DNA of 50,533 nt from the NCBI RefSeq assembly GCF_015206815.1, contig NZ_JADEXZ010000043.1, forward strand, positions 1 through 50,533, given 5' to 3'. A model generated the notes under the pieces. The model was not told the origin of the DNA and searched no databases. It worked only from the letters and a program-made list of their open reading frames with translations. Shown here in pieces: positions 27,709-40,083 of this stretch (position 1 is the first letter of the stretch; the number at the start of each line of letters is the position of its first letter). The translations under genes and the position numbers were made by a program. The DNA is from Fortiea sp. LEGE XX443. Lineage in GTDB: Bacteria > Cyanobacteriota > Cyanobacteriia > Cyanobacteriales > Nostocaceae.

Positions 27709-28413
27709 GGAGTAAGGAAAATGCCAAAATTTTAGATTATTCCCGCTTGAGAATTAGTTTTGCTCTTGACCCCCAAGAGGGACGAGTTTTACTCTGATTC
27801 TCATCTCTAGCTTAACCTGGATTTTTTTGATACTCCCAAGGCTGCCAGCACATGGGTTACTTAATTTGGATGATGAAATTGCTCAGTTCGACTTCTTTAG
27901 TTGGCTCACGGCTAGGGATGAGGGTATTAATTCCCCCTAACCTTGCTCCTCATCCCTTACTGTCTGTAGGTTTGGTCTGCTTACACATCCTGATATCCCA
28001 ATCAATAGGTAAGGGTAGGGTCTGAGTAGAGCTTTTACTTAATTTTCCTAACTTTATTGGCTAACATGCTTACAAAAGTAATCTGCCAGTTGTATACATG
28101 TAGATACATGAAATTTAGCTGTTTATGGTTACTGTCTAGATACATCCTGATTCGGAAGGGATATTGGCAGTCACACCGCTGATTCAGGTGGTATTTAGAG
28201 ATATATCTTAATTAAAGTACATTATCTTAGCTTATTTCTTAGGTTCGGCATATAAATTAACAACAAATTAAAGTAACAATGAGGCATGGGGCATAGATAA
28301 ATGTAGAACTAGAGCAAGATTTTTTGGGGAAATTCTGACATTGGCAAGATGAATGCTATATTAGTAAATCTAGTAGTGTGTGTACATAATTAATAGTCTT
28401 TTTGGAATCGACT
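27709..28413. other. Intergenic region between divergent hisD and rpsT
   Basis: About 700 bases without a gene. The one clear structure is an inverted repeat, AGGGATGAGG (27914-27923) with CCTCATCCCT (27948-27957), 10 perfect base pairs around a 24-base loop. The rest is AT-rich and should contain the promoters of both flanking genes, but no boxes can be assigned safely. Confidence 0.5.
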
Positions 28414-28710
28414 GTGGCGAATACAAAGTCTGCTCTCAAGCGCGCCAAGATCGCAGAACGCAATCGGCTGCGGAATAAAACTTACAAATCAGCTGTTAAG
28501 ACGCTGATGAAGAAATACTTTAGTGTAGTAGAAACCTACGCCACTAACCCTACCCCAGAACTCAAACAAGAAGTAGAAGTACGATTGTCTGAGGCTTACA
28601 GCAAAATCGATAAAGCTGTAAAATGCGGTATCCTGCATGCCAACACCGGGGCTAGGAAAAAATCGAGATTGGCTCACAGACTCAAGCCACTGGCACAAAC
28701 GGCACAATAG
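28414..28710 (+). CDS. rpsT: 30S ribosomal protein S20
   Basis: S20 binds 16S rRNA early in small-subunit assembly. From GTG 28414 the protein has 98 residues and starts (M)[21 protein letters not shown], the standard S20 beginning; a longer reading from 28402 adds four residues that the family lacks. It is very basic and helical, with the typical C-terminal block [16 protein letters not shown]. It precedes tatD and rpoB, the same order I recall in Anabaena. A perfect 10-bp inverted repeat follows. Confidence 0.97.
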   Translation: MANTKSALKRAKIAERNRLRNKTYKSAVKTLMKKYFSVVETYATNPTPELKQEVEVRLSEAYSKIDKAVKCGILHANTGARKKSRLAHRLKPLAQTAQ

Positions 28711-28716
28711 TCCCAA

Positions 28717-28766
28717 GTCAAGAGTCCAAAGTCAAAAGTGTTTGGTACTGGCGATTGACTCTTGAC
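28717..28766. terminator. Inverted repeat after rpsT, possible terminator
   Basis: GTCAAGAGTC (28717-28726) and GACTCTTGAC (28757-28766) pair perfectly over 10 bases. The T-run is weak. The sequence belongs to the same GTCAA-type short repeats as 5840-5931. Confidence 0.5.
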
Positions 28767-28900
28767 CCATCTCTTTCAGAGACGCTAACCCGAACGGGTG
28801 ACGCTCGCTCCTCTTTACGAGACGCTGCGCTAATGTCAGTTGCTCACGGGGGAACCTCCCTTGACGTAGCCTCTCCCTTTGGGAGAAAGCCGCACTGACT
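28767..28900. repeat. Interspersed non-coding repeat, MITE-like
   Basis: A GC-richer block in an AT-rich spacer, with several small palindromes (GTCAGT at 28835-28840, ACTGAC at 28894-28899; CCGAACGGG; CTCCCTTTGGGAG). This pattern is typical of interspersed Nostoc repeats. It ends just before the tatD gene. No coding capacity. Confidence 0.5.
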
Positions 28901-28922
28901 CACCATTAACATTTGAGTAAAA

Positions 28923-29708
28923 ATGCAGCTGATTGACACCCACGTTCATCTTAACTTTGATACCTTCCAGCCAGATTTAGCAGTAGTGCGATCGCGATGG
29001 CGAGAAGCAGGGGTAGTACGTCTAGTACACTCATGCGTTGAGCCGGCGGAATTTTCTAGCATTCAATCCATAGCTCACCAGTTTCCTGAACTCAGCTTTG
29101 CTCTTGGGCTGCATCCCTTAGATGCCGATAAATGGCAAAGTGATACAGCGGAGAAAATTAAATTTTTGGCGATTTCAGAACCAAAAGTCGTAGCAATTGG
29201 AGAAATGGGGCTGGATTTCTACAAAGCCGATAACCATGAGCAGCAGCGCATGGTATTTGCAGCCCAACTAGCAATAGCAGCCGAACTGAATCTACCAGTG
29301 ATTATTCACTGTCGTGATGCGGCAAGTGCAGTCAGGGAAATTTTGCAAAAATGGCAGGAAATCAAAAGTGGAAGAATTCGGGGTGTAATGCACTGCTGGG
29401 GCGGAACACCAGAAGAAACTCAATGGTTCCTTGACCTTGGTTTTTATATTAGCTTTAGCGGGACTGTGACATTCAAAAACGCTAAAGATATTCACGCCTC
29501 AGCCGCGATCGTAAGTAGCGATCGCCTATTAATTGAGACAGACTGCCCTTTTCTCGCTCCCGTTCCAAAACGGGGTGAGAAACGCAACGAACCTGCTTAT
29601 GTTCGCTATGTAGCGGAAAAATTAGCCCAATTGCGGGGAGAGACAGTAGAGGCAATCGCCAATCAAACCACCGAAAATGCCTGCAAATTATTTGGTTTGG
29701 CTCTATGA
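28923..29708 (+). CDS. TatD-family metal-dependent hydrolase (DNase)
   Basis: The 261-residue protein has a TIM-barrel amidohydrolase fold. Metal ligands are all present: His7 and His9 (IDTHVHL), Glu94 ([10 protein letters not shown]), His129 (VIIHCRDA), His157 (VMHCW), and the Asp in [11 protein letters not shown]. Family members are Mg-dependent 3'-5' exonucleases or D-aminoacyl-tRNA deacylase-like enzymes; the exact substrate cannot be told from sequence. It lies between rpsT and rpoB. Confidence 0.95.
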   Translation: MQLIDTHVHLNFDTFQPDLAVVRSRWREAGVVRLVHSCVEPAEFSSIQSIAHQFPELSFALGLHPLDADKWQSDTAEKIKFLAISEPKVVAIGEMGLDFYKADNHEQQRMVFAAQLAIAAELNLPVIIHCRDAASAVREILQKWQEIKSGRIRGVMHCWGGTPEETQWFLDLGFYISFSGTVTFKNAKDIHASAAIVSSDRLLIETDCPFLAPVPKRGEKRNEPAYVRYVAEKLAQLRGETVEAIANQTTENACKLFGLAL

Positions 29709-30443
29709 AAGTTGATTATTCTGGTTGCAAGGTCAGGTAAAAATAATTAAAAGCTCAGGAGGATAAAAATATGTTAGTATAAGTCCCTCCAAAACATTCT
29801 GCTTACGTCATAATGATAAAGGAAAAAACTAAAACCTTTTAAGCTGCATATTGTATTGTCATCAACTTGACCATCCTCCGCGCTCCACATACGGATGCTC
29901 TGAATACATCACTAACTGTGGCAACCGACATTGAGCTAAAAATTGACAAAATATACCCTGGTTTGTATCTAAAACTATAGAAAATTGTTAAAAGTAATTG
30001 TCTTGTGAGCAAAACCCACCAAAATAAAGCCATTTTGACTCAACGCCGACACAACGCAGTCCATGATCACTATCTTTTGATATTACCGTCAACATAAACG
30101 GTGTGTTTAAAGATATAAAAATCTATCTGCGTAAGCCATTTTACGCGCTTTTGGGAGGGGAAGTGAAGAAAGTAAATCAAATGCAGAAATATCTCAACCC
30201 TTTGTTGTTGAGAAATCAAGTTAATAGCTCGATTTTAGAAGCTATTAATTGCATTCAAGGGCGTTTACCCCTCTTGTCAAAATCATCCCATCCAGATTAA
30301 AAAATTGCTGCGGTTACCCGCATGAATAAATATCAGGTGACACAAGGAGAAGTTCCCAAACAGCTACGGACACTAGCTGGTGGAAGAAAACGTACCACAA
30401 CAGTGTCCTCTAAAAGTTTAACCAGGTTGACAAAGGTAGAGGC
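29709..30443. other. Long leader region upstream of rpoB
   Basis: Some 735 bases without a convincing gene. A 65-codon frame (30103-30300, GTG start) and a minus-strand frame (29839-30033) have no recognisable features. TAATAGCT (30222-30229) and AGCTATTA (30240-30247) form a small hairpin. The region should hold the rpoB operon promoter and may include a long 5' leader. Confidence 0.45.
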
Positions 30444-33400
30444 ATGAGTAACGACAAATATTTGGAACCCGCCTTTTTGTTGCCCGACTTGATTGAAATC
30501 CAGCGTTCAAGCTTTCGCTGGTTTTTAGAAGAAGGGTTGATCGAAGAACTGAACTCTTTTAGTCCGATTACAGACTATACAGGCAAACTAGAACTGCACT
30601 TTTTAGGTCATAACTATAAACTTAAGGAGCCAAAGTACAGTGTTGAAGAAGCCAAACGGCGGGATAGCACTTACGCAGTCCAAATGTATGTCCCCACACG
30701 CCTGTTGAACAAAGAAACAGGGGACATCAAAGAACAAGAAGTATTTATTGGTGATTTGCCTTTAATGACCGATCGCGGCACGTTCATTATTAACGGAGCC
30801 GAGCGGGTAATTGTCAACCAAATTGTGCGATCGCCTGGAGTTTACTACAAATCTGAAATTGACAAAAACGGGCGACGTACCTATTCTGCCAGCCTCATCC
30901 CTAACCGGGGAGCATGGCTAAAATTTGAAACAGACCGCAACGACTTGGTATGGGTACGCATCGACAAAACCCGCAAACTTTCAGCCCAGGTACTCCTGAA
31001 AGCCTTGGGTTTATCAGATAACGAAATTTTTGATGCCCTCCGCCACCCCGAATATTTCCAAAAAACCATCGAAAAAGAAGGGCAGTTTTCCGAAGAAGAA
31101 GCCCTGATGGAGTTGTATCGTAAACTCCGCCCCGGTGAACCACCAACCGTATTAGGTGGACAACAACTCCTAGACTCTCGCTTCTTCGACCCCAAACGCT
31201 ATGACTTGGGTCGTGTTGGTCGGTATAAGCTTAACAAAAAACTCCGGCTGTCAGTCCCCGACACCATGCGCGTCCTGACTCCCGGCGATATCCTAGCAGC
31301 CGTTGATTACCTCATCAACCTAGAATACGACATTGGTAGCATTGACGACATTGACCATTTAGGCAACCGCCGCGTCAGAAGTGTAGGCGAATTGCTGCAA
31401 AACCAAGTCCGGGTAGGCTTAAACCGCTTAGAACGGATTATTCGGGAACGGATGACCGTATCCGATGCCGAAGTCCTAACTCCCGCTTCCTTAGTTAACC
31501 CCAAACCATTAGTCGCAGCAATTAAAGAGTTCTTTGGTTCTAGCCAATTAAGTCAGTTCATGGATCAAACCAGTCCTCTAGCAGAACTGACGCACAAACG
31601 CCGTCTTTCTGCTCTAGGCCCTGGTGGTTTAACGAGAGAACGGGCAGGGTTTGCTGTACGAGATATCCATCCTTCCCACTACGGACGGATTTGCCCAATT
31701 GAGACTCCAGAAGGCCCGAATGCTGGTTTGATTGGTTCCCTAGCTACCCACGCGCGGGTCAACCAGTACGGCTTTTTAGAAACACCATTTCGACCTGTAG
31801 AGAACGCACTAGTAAGGTTTGATTTGGCTCCCGTCTACATGACCGCCGACGAAGAAGACGACCTGCGGGTAGCACCTGGGGATATCCCTGTGGATGAAAA
31901 TGGTTACATCATTGGGCCACAAGTACCAGTCCGTTACCGCCAGGAATTCTCCACCACAACGCCAGAGCAAGTAGACTACGTAGCTGTTTCTCCAGTGCAA
32001 ATTGTATCGGTAGCAACCAGCATGATTCCCTTTTTGGAACATGACGACGCTAACCGGGCGCTAATGGGTTCCAACATGCAACGCCAAGCAGTACCACTGC
32101 TCAAACCAGAGCGTCCTTTAGTGGGTACAGGTTTGGAAGCACAAGGCGCAAGAGACTCTGGGATGGTGATTGTATCCCGTACTGATGGAGATGTCACCTA
32201 CGTTGATGCCACAGAAATTCGTGTCCGTCCTAAACCAAATACACCGGAAATTAGGTACACCGTTTCTAAGTACCAACGCTCTAACCAAGATACCTGTTTG
32301 AACCAAAAACCCTTGGTGCGGATGGGTGAACGAGTCGTTGCTGGACAAGTACTGGCTGATGGCTCCTCGACAGAAGGAGGAGAATTGGCACTGGGACAAA
32401 ATATCGTCGTCGCTTATATGCCTTGGGAAGGCTACAACTACGAAGATGCGATTTTGATTTCCGAGCGATTGGTACAAGATGATATTTACACCTCAATTCA
32501 CATTGAAAAATATGAAATTGAGGCGAGACAAACAAAACTAGGCCCAGAAGAAATCACCAGAGAAATTCCCAACGTCGGGGAAGATGCTTTACGCCAGTTG
32601 GATGAACAGGGAATCATCCGCATTGGGGCATGGGTAGAATCAGGAGATATTTTGGTAGGGAAAGTCACACCCAAAGGGGAATCTGACCAACCCCCAGAAG
32701 AAAAACTCCTACGTGCCATCTTCGGAGAAAAAGCGCGGGATGTGCGAGATAATTCATTGCGTGTGCCTAATGGTGAAAAAGGTCGGGTAGTTGACGTGCG
32801 CTTGTTTACCCGTGAACAAGGCGATGAACTGCCACCCGGAGCCAATATGGTAGTGCGGGTATATGTCGCCCAGAAGCGGAAAATTCAAGTTGGGGACAAA
32901 ATGGCAGGTCGCCACGGCAATAAAGGAATTATTTCTCGGATATTGCCCCTGGAAGATATGCCTTACTTACCCGATGGTTCACCAGTAGATATCGTACTTA
33001 ACCCTTTGGGTGTACCCAGTCGGATGAATGTGGGGCAAGTATTTGAATGTTTATTGGGTTGGGCTGGTCATACCTTGGGAGTGAGATTTAAGATTACTCC
33101 CTTCGATGAAATGTATGGCGAAGAGTCATCCCGCAGAATTGTGCATGGCAAATTGCAAGAAGCAAGGGACGAAACGGGTAGAGACTGGGTATACAACCCA
33201 GATGATCCTGGCAAAATCATGGTGTTTGATGGACGCACTGGCGAACCCTTTGATAGACCAATTACCATCGGCGTGGCTTACATGCTGAAGTTGGTACATT
33301 TGGTGGATGACAAAATCCATGCCCGTTCCACAGGCCCTTACTCCTTGGTTACCCAGCAACCTTTGGGAGGTAAAGCCCAACAAGGTGGCCAGAGATTCGG

Positions 33401-33743
33401 AGAAATGGAAGTGTGGGCATTGGAAGCCTTTGGTGCAGCTTACACCTTGCAAGAATTGCTCACAGTTAAATCTGACGATATGCAGGGGCGGAATGAAGCG
33501 CTAAATGCGATCGTTAAAGGTAAAGCCATCCCAAGACCAGGAACACCTGAATCATTTAAGGTGTTAATGCGAGAACTGCAATCCTTAGGCTTAGATATTG
33601 CTGTTCACAAAGTAGAAACCCAAACAGATGGAAGTTCTTTAGATGTAGAAGTTGATTTAATGGCAGACCAATCAGCTCGACGCACACCACCGCGACCTAC
33701 CTACGAATCTCTATCCCGTGAATCGCTGGAAGACGACGAGTAA
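30444..33743 (+). CDS. rpoB: RNA polymerase beta subunit
   Basis: The 1099-residue beta subunit starts with the usual cyanobacterial sequence ([19 protein letters not shown]). Diagnostic blocks are present: the rifampicin region [44 protein letters not shown], the catalytic-side [28 protein letters not shown], and the C-terminal [20 protein letters not shown] that meets beta'. It forms the catalytic core with RpoC1 and RpoC2. It is the first gene of the operon; the spacer to rpoC1 is 171 bases of repeats. Confidence 0.99.
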   Translation: MSNDKYLEPAFLLPDLIEIQRSSFRWFLEEGLIEELNSFSPITDYTGKLELHFLGHNYKLKEPKYSVEEAKRRDSTYAVQMYVPTRLLNKETGDIKEQEVFIGDLPLMTDRGTFIINGAERVIVNQIVRSPGVYYKSEIDKNGRRTYSASLIPNRGAWLKFETDRNDLVWVRIDKTRKLSAQVLLKALGLSDNEIFDALRHPEYFQKTIEKEGQFSEEEALMELYRKLRPGEPPTVLGGQQLLDSRFFDPKRYDLGRVGRYKLNKKLRLSVPDTMRVLTPGDILAAVDYLINLEYDIGSIDDIDHLGNRRVRSVGELLQNQVRVGLNRLERIIRERMTVSDAEVLTPASLVNPKPLVAAIKEFFGSSQLSQFMDQTSPLAELTHKRRLSALGPGGLTRERAGFAVRDIHPSHYGRICPIETPEGPNAGLIGSLATHARVNQYGFLETPFRPVENALVRFDLAPVYMTADEEDDLRVAPGDIPVDENGYIIGPQVPVRYRQEFSTTTPEQVDYVAVSPVQIVSVATSMIPFLEHDDANRALMGSNMQRQAVPLLKPERPLVGTGLEAQGARDSGMVIVSRTDGDVTYVDATEIRVRPKPNTPEIRYTVSKYQRSNQDTCLNQKPLVRMGERVVAGQVLADGSSTEGGELALGQNIVVAYMPWEGYNYEDAILISERLVQDDIYTSIHIEKYEIEARQTKLGPEEITREIPNVGEDALRQLDEQGIIRIGAWVESGDILVGKVTPKGESDQPPEEKLLRAIFGEKARDVRDNSLRVPNGEKGRVVDVRLFTREQGDELPPGANMVVRVYVAQKRKIQVGDKMAGRHGNKGIISRILPLEDMPYLPDGSPVDIVLNPLGVPSRMNVGQVFECLLGWAGHTLGVRFKITPFDEMYGEESSRRIVHGKLQEARDETGRDWVYNPDDPGKIMVFDGRTGEPFDRPITIGVAYMLKLVHLVDDKIHARSTGPYSLVTQQPLGGKAQQGGQRFGEMEVWALEAFGAAYTLQELLTVKSDDMQGRNEALNAIVKGKAIPRPGTPESFKVLMRELQSLGLDIAVHKVETQTDGSSLDVEVDLMADQSARRTPPRPTYESLSRESLEDDE

Positions 33744-33911
33744 TAATTCGTAATTGCTAATTCGTGAGGGAGTTGCCGTCTTGGCGCTTTGCGTCGATGG
33801 CAAACTCCCGAACCCGAAGGGTAGTTCGTAATTGAAGAATTAATCACGAATTACGAATTAGAAATTGTTAATTACGAATTAGAAATTGTTAATTACGAAT
33901 TACGAATTAGA
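33744..33911. repeat. Heptamer-type short repeats in the rpoB-rpoC1 spacer
   Basis: The spacer is made of TAATTCG / CGAATTA units in both orientations, a 21-base direct duplication (CGAATTAGAAATTGTTAATTA twice in tandem, 33863-33904 region), and a central hairpin GGGAGTTGCC (33768-33777) with GGCAAACTCCC (33799-33809). The repeats run right up to the rpoC1 start, so they form its ribosome-binding region. Confidence 0.75.
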
Positions 33912-33914
33912 AAG

Positions 33915-35792
33915 ATGAGACCAGCCCAAACTAATCAGTTTGACTACGTAAAAATTGGCTTGGCATCGCCAGAACGCATTCGGCAATGGGGAGAACGCAC
34001 CTTGCCCAATGGTCAATTAGTCGGTGAAGTCACCAAACCAGAGACGATTAATTACCGTACTCTCAAGCCAGAGATGGATGGCCTATTTTGCGAACGCATC
34101 TTTGGCCCGGCGAAAGATTGGGAATGTCATTGTGGTAAGTATAAGAGAGTTCGCCACAGAGGAATTGTTTGTGAGCGGTGTGGCGTAGAAGTCACTGAAT
34201 CTAGGGTGCGCCGCCATCGCATGGGGTATATAAAACTTGCAGCCCCCGTAGCCCACGTTTGGTATCTCAAAGGCATACCCAGTTATATTGCCATCCTGTT
34301 AGATATGCCCTTGCGGGATGTGGAGCAGATAGTTTATTTCAACTCTTATGTTGTTCTCAGCCCTGGTAACGCCGAAACCTTAACCTACAAACAACTACTG
34401 AGTGAAGACCAGTGGTTGGAAATAGAAGACCAAATCTACAGTGAAGATTCTACTTTACAAGGAGTAGAAGTAGGTATTGGTGCTGAAGCACTATTGCGCT
34501 TGCTGGCTGACATTAATTTAGAGCAAGAAGCGGAAAGTTTACGTGAAGAAATTAGTGCCGCCAAAGGACAAAAGCGAGCCAAGCTGATTAAACGTCTGCG
34601 GGTAATTGATAATTTCATCGCTACTGGTTCTAAACCAGAATGGATGGTGATGACAGTTATCCCCGTGATTCCGCCTGACTTACGCCCAATGGTGCAACTA
34701 GATGGTGGACGCTTTGCTACTAGCGACTTGAATGATTTATATAGACGCGTTATTAACCGCAACAATCGTCTGGCACGCCTACAGGAGATATTAGCACCAG
34801 AAATTATTGTGCGGAACGAGAAGCGAATGCTGCAAGAGGCAGTAGACGCTTTGATTGATAATGGTCGTCGGGGTCGAACGGTTGTAGGAGCCAATAACCG
34901 ACCTTTGAAATCTTTGTCTGACATTATCGAGGGTAAGCAAGGACGATTCCGCCAAAACTTGTTGGGTAAACGGGTTGACTACTCTGGACGCTCGGTAATT
35001 GTGGTCGGGCCAAAGCTGAAGATTCACCAATGTGGTTTGCCTAGAGAAATGGCAATTGAGCTATTTCAGCCATTTGTCATTAATCGCCTGATTCGCAGTG
35101 GGATGGTAAATAACATTAAAGCTGCTAAGAAGCTGATATCTCGTAATGATCCGAGTGTTTGGGATGTCTTGGAAGAGGTAATCGAAGGACACCCAGTCAT
35201 GCTAAACCGAGCGCCGACCCTGCACCGTTTGGGGATTCAAGCTTTTGAACCGATTTTGGTAGAAGGACGAGCAATTCAATTACATCCTTTGGTGTGTCCG
35301 GCATTTAACGCTGACTTTGATGGAGACCAAATGGCGGTACACGTACCACTGTCCTTAGAAAGTCAAGCAGAAGCACGGTTGTTGATGCTGGCTTCTAACA
35401 ATATTTTGTCGCCAGCTACAGGTAAGCCTATAATCACTCCCAGTCAAGATATGGTATTGGGGGCATACTACTTAACCGCAGAAAATCCTCATGCTACGAA
35501 AGGTGCTGGTAAGTACTTTGCCTCCCTAGAGGACGTAATTATGGCTTTTGAGCAACAGCAAATAGACTTACACGCCTATATCTATGTGCGGTTTGACGGT
35601 GAAATTGAATCAGACCAACCGGATACAGAACCTTTAGAAGTGACCGATAACAGTGATGGTAGTCGGACACTCATGTATAAGTTCCGCCGAGTTCGAGAAG
35701 ACTCTCAAGGAAATTTAGTTTCTCAGTACATACGCACAACACCTGGCCGAGTGATTTATAACAAGGCAATTCAGGAAGCACTGGCAAGTTAA
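33915..35792 (+). CDS. rpoC1: RNA polymerase gamma subunit (N-terminal part of beta')
   Basis: In cyanobacteria beta' is split; this 625-residue part holds the zinc-binding [21 protein letters not shown] (residues ~71-90), the [18 protein letters not shown] and [16 protein letters not shown] blocks, and the catalytic magnesium motif [12 protein letters not shown] (about 464-475). The ATG at 33915 directly follows the repeat-filled spacer, with only AGAAAG as a weak ribosome-binding site. Confidence 0.99.
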   Translation: MRPAQTNQFDYVKIGLASPERIRQWGERTLPNGQLVGEVTKPETINYRTLKPEMDGLFCERIFGPAKDWECHCGKYKRVRHRGIVCERCGVEVTESRVRRHRMGYIKLAAPVAHVWYLKGIPSYIAILLDMPLRDVEQIVYFNSYVVLSPGNAETLTYKQLLSEDQWLEIEDQIYSEDSTLQGVEVGIGAEALLRLLADINLEQEAESLREEISAAKGQKRAKLIKRLRVIDNFIATGSKPEWMVMTVIPVIPPDLRPMVQLDGGRFATSDLNDLYRRVINRNNRLARLQEILAPEIIVRNEKRMLQEAVDALIDNGRRGRTVVGANNRPLKSLSDIIEGKQGRFRQNLLGKRVDYSGRSVIVVGPKLKIHQCGLPREMAIELFQPFVINRLIRSGMVNNIKAAKKLISRNDPSVWDVLEEVIEGHPVMLNRAPTLHRLGIQAFEPILVEGRAIQLHPLVCPAFNADFDGDQMAVHVPLSLESQAEARLLMLASNNILSPATGKPIITPSQDMVLGAYYLTAENPHATKGAGKYFASLEDVIMAFEQQQIDLHAYIYVRFDGEIESDQPDTEPLEVTDNSDGSRTLMYKFRRVREDSQGNLVSQYIRTTPGRVIYNKAIQEALAS

Positions 35793-35803
35793 TTCGTAAT
35801 TTC

Positions 35804-35849
35804 TAATTCGTAATTCGTAATTGAAGAATTAATTACGAATTACGAATTA
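35804..35849. repeat. Perfect 19-bp hairpin of heptamer repeats in the rpoC1-rpoC2 spacer
   Basis: TAATTCGTAATTCGTAATT (35804-35822) is followed, after an 8-base loop, by its exact reverse complement (35831-35849). No T-run follows. Since rpoC2 is essential and lies 38 bases downstream, the stem must be tolerated by transcription; it could instead be an RNA processing or stability element. Confidence 0.8.
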
Positions 35850-35887
35850 CGAATTATTAATTATTAATGACTAAGGATTATTGACTA

Positions 35888-38800
35888 ATGAATAACGAAA
35901 AAAAAGTTTTTCGCAATCGCGTAGTTGACAAAGGTCAGTTGAGAAATTTAATTTCTTGGGCGTTTACTCACTACGGGACGGCACGAACCGCAGTTATGGC
36001 GGATAAACTGAAAGATTTAGGTTTCCGTTATGCTACTAGAGCCGGCGTGTCAATCAGCGTTGATGATTTGATGGTGCCACCTAGTAAGCGCAGTCTACTG
36101 GAAGCGGCAGAAGAGGAAATTCGGGCTACAGAAGCGCGTTACCAACGGGGAGAAATTACAGAAGTTGAACGCTTCCAAAAAGTAATTGATACTTGGAATG
36201 GTACTAGTGAAGCGCTCAAAGACGAGGTAGTTGTCCATTTCAAAAAAACTAATCCTCTCAACTCCGTGTACATGATGGCGTTTTCTGGGGCGCGGGGTAA
36301 TATTTCCCAAGTTCGTCAGTTAGTAGGGATGCGGGGACTGATGGCAGATCCGCAAGGGGAAATTATTGATTTACCGATTAAAACTAACTTCCGGGAAGGT
36401 CTGACTGTAACGGAATATATTATTTCTTCTTATGGTGCGCGTAAAGGATTGGTAGATACGGCGTTGCGTACTGCTGACTCTGGTTATCTTACTCGCCGTT
36501 TAGTAGACGTATCTCAGGATGTGATTGTTCGGGAATTCGATTGCGGTACTACTAGAGGCCTGACTGTGCGGTCGATGACAGAAGGAAGCAAAACGTTGAT
36601 TCCTTTAGCGACACGCTTGATGGGACGGGTGATCGGCGAAGATGTAGTACATCCTACTACTGGAGAAATCATTGCACCACGGAATAGTCCGATTTCTGAT
36701 GACTTGGCCAAAGCAATTCAATCAAGCGGAGTGACAGAAGTTGTAGTGCGATCGCCTCTGACTTGTGAAGCAGCACGTTCGGTTTGTCAACACTGTTACG
36801 GTTGGAGTTTAGCTCACGCCAAGATGGTAGACTTAGGCGAAGCCGTCGGGATTATCGCTGCTCAAAGTATTGGTGAACCAGGAACTCAGCTAACCATGCG
36901 GACATTCCACACGGGTGGTGTGTTCACAGGGGAAGTAGCACAACAAGTACGCTCGAAAATCGCAGGTACAGTCAAGATTCCGCGCAAATTGCGGACAAGA
37001 CCTTATCGCACCCGCCACGGTGAAGATGCCTTGTATGTGGAAGCCAATGGCATCTTGATGTTAGAGCCAAAGAAAGAAGGTTCCGAAACTCCAGTTAGTC
37101 AAGAAATCCAAGTTACCCAAGGTTCCACACTATATATAGTTGATGGCCAGCAGGTAAAACAAGGACAATTACTGGCAGAAGTAGCCATTGGGGGACGGAC
37201 AACTCGTACCAACACCGAAAAAGCGGTTAAAGATGTGGCCACTGACTTAGCTGGGGAAGTCAAGTTTGCTGACGTAGTTGCAGAACAAAAAACAGACCGT
37301 CAAGGGAACACCACAACCACAGCCTCACGAGGTGGTTTGATTTGGATTTTATCAGGGGAAGTTTATAACTTGCCCCCTGGTGCCGAATTGGTAGTTAAAA
37401 ATGGCGATCGCATCGCTAGTAATGGCATTTTAGCAGAAACCAAGCTGACCAGTCAGCATGGTGGTGTGGTGCGCTTACCAGAAGCTACCCCAGGTAAGAG
37501 TACCAGAGAAATTGAAATTATTACCGCTTCGGTAGTTCTAGACCAAGCAACCATCACTGTTAATAGTTCCCAAGGGCGGAACAATTACCTCATATCCACC
37601 GGGAATAACCAGGAATTTAACCTCCGGGCTACCCCTGGCACAAAAGTCCAAAATGGTCAAGTAGTTGCCGAATTAATTGATGACCGCTATCGCACTAACA
37701 CTGGTGGCTTTCTCAAATTTGCGGGCGTTGAAGTTCAGAAAAAAGGTAAAGCCAAGCAAGGTTACGAAGTCGTACAGGGAGGTACAATCCTGTGGATTCC
37801 CGAAGAAACCCATGAAGTCAATAAAGATATCTCCTTACTGTTGGTAGAAGATGGTCAGTTTGTCGAAGCTGGCTCGGAAGTTGTCAAAGATATCTTCTGC
37901 CAAAACAGTGGTGTAGTAGAAGTCACTCAGAAAAACGACATTCTGCGGGAAGTGGTAATCAAACCCGGCGAACTACTGATGGTGGACGATCCAGAAGCAG
38001 TGATCGGCAAAGATAACACTTTTGTTCAGCCTGGGGAAGAATTGTTAGGTCAAACTGTTACGGAATTGCGCTACATCCAGTACGTAGACTCTCCAGAAGG
38101 CCCGGCATTATTGAGCCGTCCCGTAGTTGAATTTGCCGTACCCAATACACCAGATGTACCATCTACCACATCTGTGAGTCAGCAAACCGGACGTTCAATT
38201 CAATTGCGAGCAGTGCAGCGACTACCCTACAAAGATGCTGAACGTGTCAAATCTGTGGAAGGCGTGGAACTGTTACGCACTCAACTGGTGTTAGAAATCG
38301 AGCAGGAAGGTGAACAAGACCATAATGCTTCTCCCCTAGCAGCAGATATTGAATTAATTGCCGATGTAGAAGACCCCAATGTACAGCGCTTGCAGCTAGT
38401 AATTTTGGAGTCATTAGTAATTCGGCGTGACATTACCGCTGATGCTACCCAAGGTAGTACCCAGACAACACTAGAAGTCCAGGATGGGAAAAGCATTGCC
38501 CCTGGTGCAGTGGTTGCAAGTACCCAAATCTTGTGTAAAGAAGGTGGTATTGTGCGGGGTGTGAAGAAAGGCAGCGAAAATGTCCGCCGTTGCTTAGTAC
38601 TGCGCCACAGTGACATGATCTCGATGACTACTGCTGCTCAACCCAAAGTAAAAGTTGGTGATTTGCTGGTAGAAGGGGCGCAGATTGCTCCGGGAGTCTT
38701 TGCAGAAGAATCTGGCGAAGTTGTGGAGATTAAAAATTCTACTCCAGCAGCAACAGGAGATCAATCAGCACTCAGTACTCAGAACTATGCTGTTAGTATT

Positions 38801-39943
38801 CGTGCTGGTCGTCCTTACCGAGTCAGCCCCGGCGCAGTATTGCAAATAGAAGACGGCGACTTAGTACAGCGCGGTGATAACTTAGTACTGTTGGTATTTG
38901 AACGGGCAAAAACTGGGGACATCATTCAAGGTTTGCCACGGATTGAAGAACTTCTGGAAGCGCGTAAACCAAAAGAGGCGTGTATTTTAGTCCGGCGGGC
39001 TGGAGAAGTCAAGGTCGTCTATGGTGATGGCGATGAAGCGATCGCTGTCAAAGTTGTAGAATCTAATGGCGTAGTCAGCGATTATCCCCTTGGCCCAGGA
39101 CAAAACCTGATAGTCCCAGACGGCTCCCATGTATTAGCCGGACAACCCATCACCGATGGCCCATCCAACCCCCACGAAATTTTGGAAATATTCTTCAGTT
39201 TGGGTTCTGAAGATGGAGTTTACGCTTGTGCTAGCCATGCTTTGCAGAAGGTACAAACATTCTTAGTGAATGAAGTGCAATTGGTGTATCAGTCCCAAGG
39301 TATTGATATTGCCGATAAGCACATTGAAGTGATTGTACGCCAAATGACCAATAAAGTGCGGATTGATGATGGTGGTGACACCACTATGCTTCCCGGTGAG
39401 TTGGTGGAATTACGCCAAGTTGAGCAGGTGAACGAAGCAATGGCAATTACAGGTGGTGCTAGGGCGCAATATACACCAGTATTGTTAGGTATCACCAAAG
39501 CATCATTAAACACTGATAGCTTTATCTCGGCTGCATCTTTCCAAGAAACAACACGGGTACTTACTGAAGCTGCTATTGAAGGTAAATCTGATTGGCTGCG
39601 GGGTTTGAAAGAGAACGTAATTATCGGACGATTGATTCCAGCGGGTACGGGATACAATACCTATGATGAACCTGGTGCGATCGATGATTACGCAACTCTT
39701 GAAACTACCAGTGTCCTGGATGAAGTTGATGATCCACTGGATATGGTGTTAGACGATCGCACTGCTCGTGCCTACAATTTAGATACCCCTTCTCTAACAG
39801 AAGGTACATTTGGTAGTCGGCTTACAGGATCGATAATCGATGAAGATGATTTGATTGCCGATGAAGTCCATGATCTCATACCTGATGAAGACGAGGATGA
39901 ATATGAGGAAGATGAAGATGACGACGATGATTTCGATATGTAA
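35888..39943 (+). CDS. rpoC2: RNA polymerase beta' subunit (C-terminal part)
   Basis: The 1351-residue protein carries the second half of beta'. Seen are [26 protein letters not shown] (bridge-helix region), the zinc-site residues FDCGTTRG and [14 protein letters not shown], the trigger-loop region [28 protein letters not shown], then the very large SI3 insertion typical of cyanobacteria (hundreds of residues of sandwich-barrel hybrid motifs), and [14 protein letters not shown]. The C-terminus is a run of Asp and Glu (about 1330-1351). Weak AAGGA precedes the ATG. A strong terminator follows. Confidence 0.99.
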   Translation: MNNEKKVFRNRVVDKGQLRNLISWAFTHYGTARTAVMADKLKDLGFRYATRAGVSISVDDLMVPPSKRSLLEAAEEEIRATEARYQRGEITEVERFQKVIDTWNGTSEALKDEVVVHFKKTNPLNSVYMMAFSGARGNISQVRQLVGMRGLMADPQGEIIDLPIKTNFREGLTVTEYIISSYGARKGLVDTALRTADSGYLTRRLVDVSQDVIVREFDCGTTRGLTVRSMTEGSKTLIPLATRLMGRVIGEDVVHPTTGEIIAPRNSPISDDLAKAIQSSGVTEVVVRSPLTCEAARSVCQHCYGWSLAHAKMVDLGEAVGIIAAQSIGEPGTQLTMRTFHTGGVFTGEVAQQVRSKIAGTVKIPRKLRTRPYRTRHGEDALYVEANGILMLEPKKEGSETPVSQEIQVTQGSTLYIVDGQQVKQGQLLAEVAIGGRTTRTNTEKAVKDVATDLAGEVKFADVVAEQKTDRQGNTTTTASRGGLIWILSGEVYNLPPGAELVVKNGDRIASNGILAETKLTSQHGGVVRLPEATPGKSTREIEIITASVVLDQATITVNSSQGRNNYLISTGNNQEFNLRATPGTKVQNGQVVAELIDDRYRTNTGGFLKFAGVEVQKKGKAKQGYEVVQGGTILWIPEETHEVNKDISLLLVEDGQFVEAGSEVVKDIFCQNSGVVEVTQKNDILREVVIKPGELLMVDDPEAVIGKDNTFVQPGEELLGQTVTELRYIQYVDSPEGPALLSRPVVEFAVPNTPDVPSTTSVSQQTGRSIQLRAVQRLPYKDAERVKSVEGVELLRTQLVLEIEQEGEQDHNASPLAADIELIADVEDPNVQRLQLVILESLVIRRDITADATQGSTQTTLEVQDGKSIAPGAVVASTQILCKEGGIVRGVKKGSENVRRCLVLRHSDMISMTTAAQPKVKVGDLLVEGAQIAPGVFAEESGEVVEIKNSTPAATGDQSALSTQNYAVSIRAGRPYRVSPGAVLQIEDGDLVQRGDNLVLLVFERAKTGDIIQGLPRIEELLEARKPKEACILVRRAGEVKVVYGDGDEAIAVKVVESNGVVSDYPLGPGQNLIVPDGSHVLAGQPITDGPSNPHEILEIFFSLGSEDGVYACASHALQKVQTFLVNEVQLVYQSQGIDIADKHIEVIVRQMTNKVRIDDGGDTTMLPGELVELRQVEQVNEAMAITGGARAQYTPVLLGITKASLNTDSFISAASFQETTRVLTEAAIEGKSDWLRGLKENVIIGRLIPAGTGYNTYDEPGAIDDYATLETTSVLDEVDDPLDMVLDDRTARAYNLDTPSLTEGTFGSRLTGSIIDEDDLIADEVHDLIPDEDEDEYEEDEDDDDDFDM

Positions 39944-39964
39944 ATCAAAAGTTAATAATTAATC

Positions 39965-40003
39965 AAAAAGGCAGAAGAAAAGTTTCTTTTGCCTTTTTCT
40001 TTT
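39965..40003 (+). terminator. Rho-independent terminator of the rpoB-rpoC1-rpoC2 operon
   Basis: AAAAAGGCAGAAGAAA pairs with TTTCTTTTGCCTTTTT over 16 bases with one wobble, then more Ts. It begins 22 bases after the rpoC2 stop. Confidence 0.88.
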
Positions 40004-40083
40004 GACTTCGGTCTAAAAATTATGCTCCAATTATTTAATACCAAATTGCCAATTGCTAGTATTTTTAGAATCTGTTGTGATAT

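Noticed and set aside
30103-30300. 65-codon frame upstream of rpoB
   Set aside because: GTG start without a ribosome-binding site and no recognisable features; it is kept only as part of the leader region.
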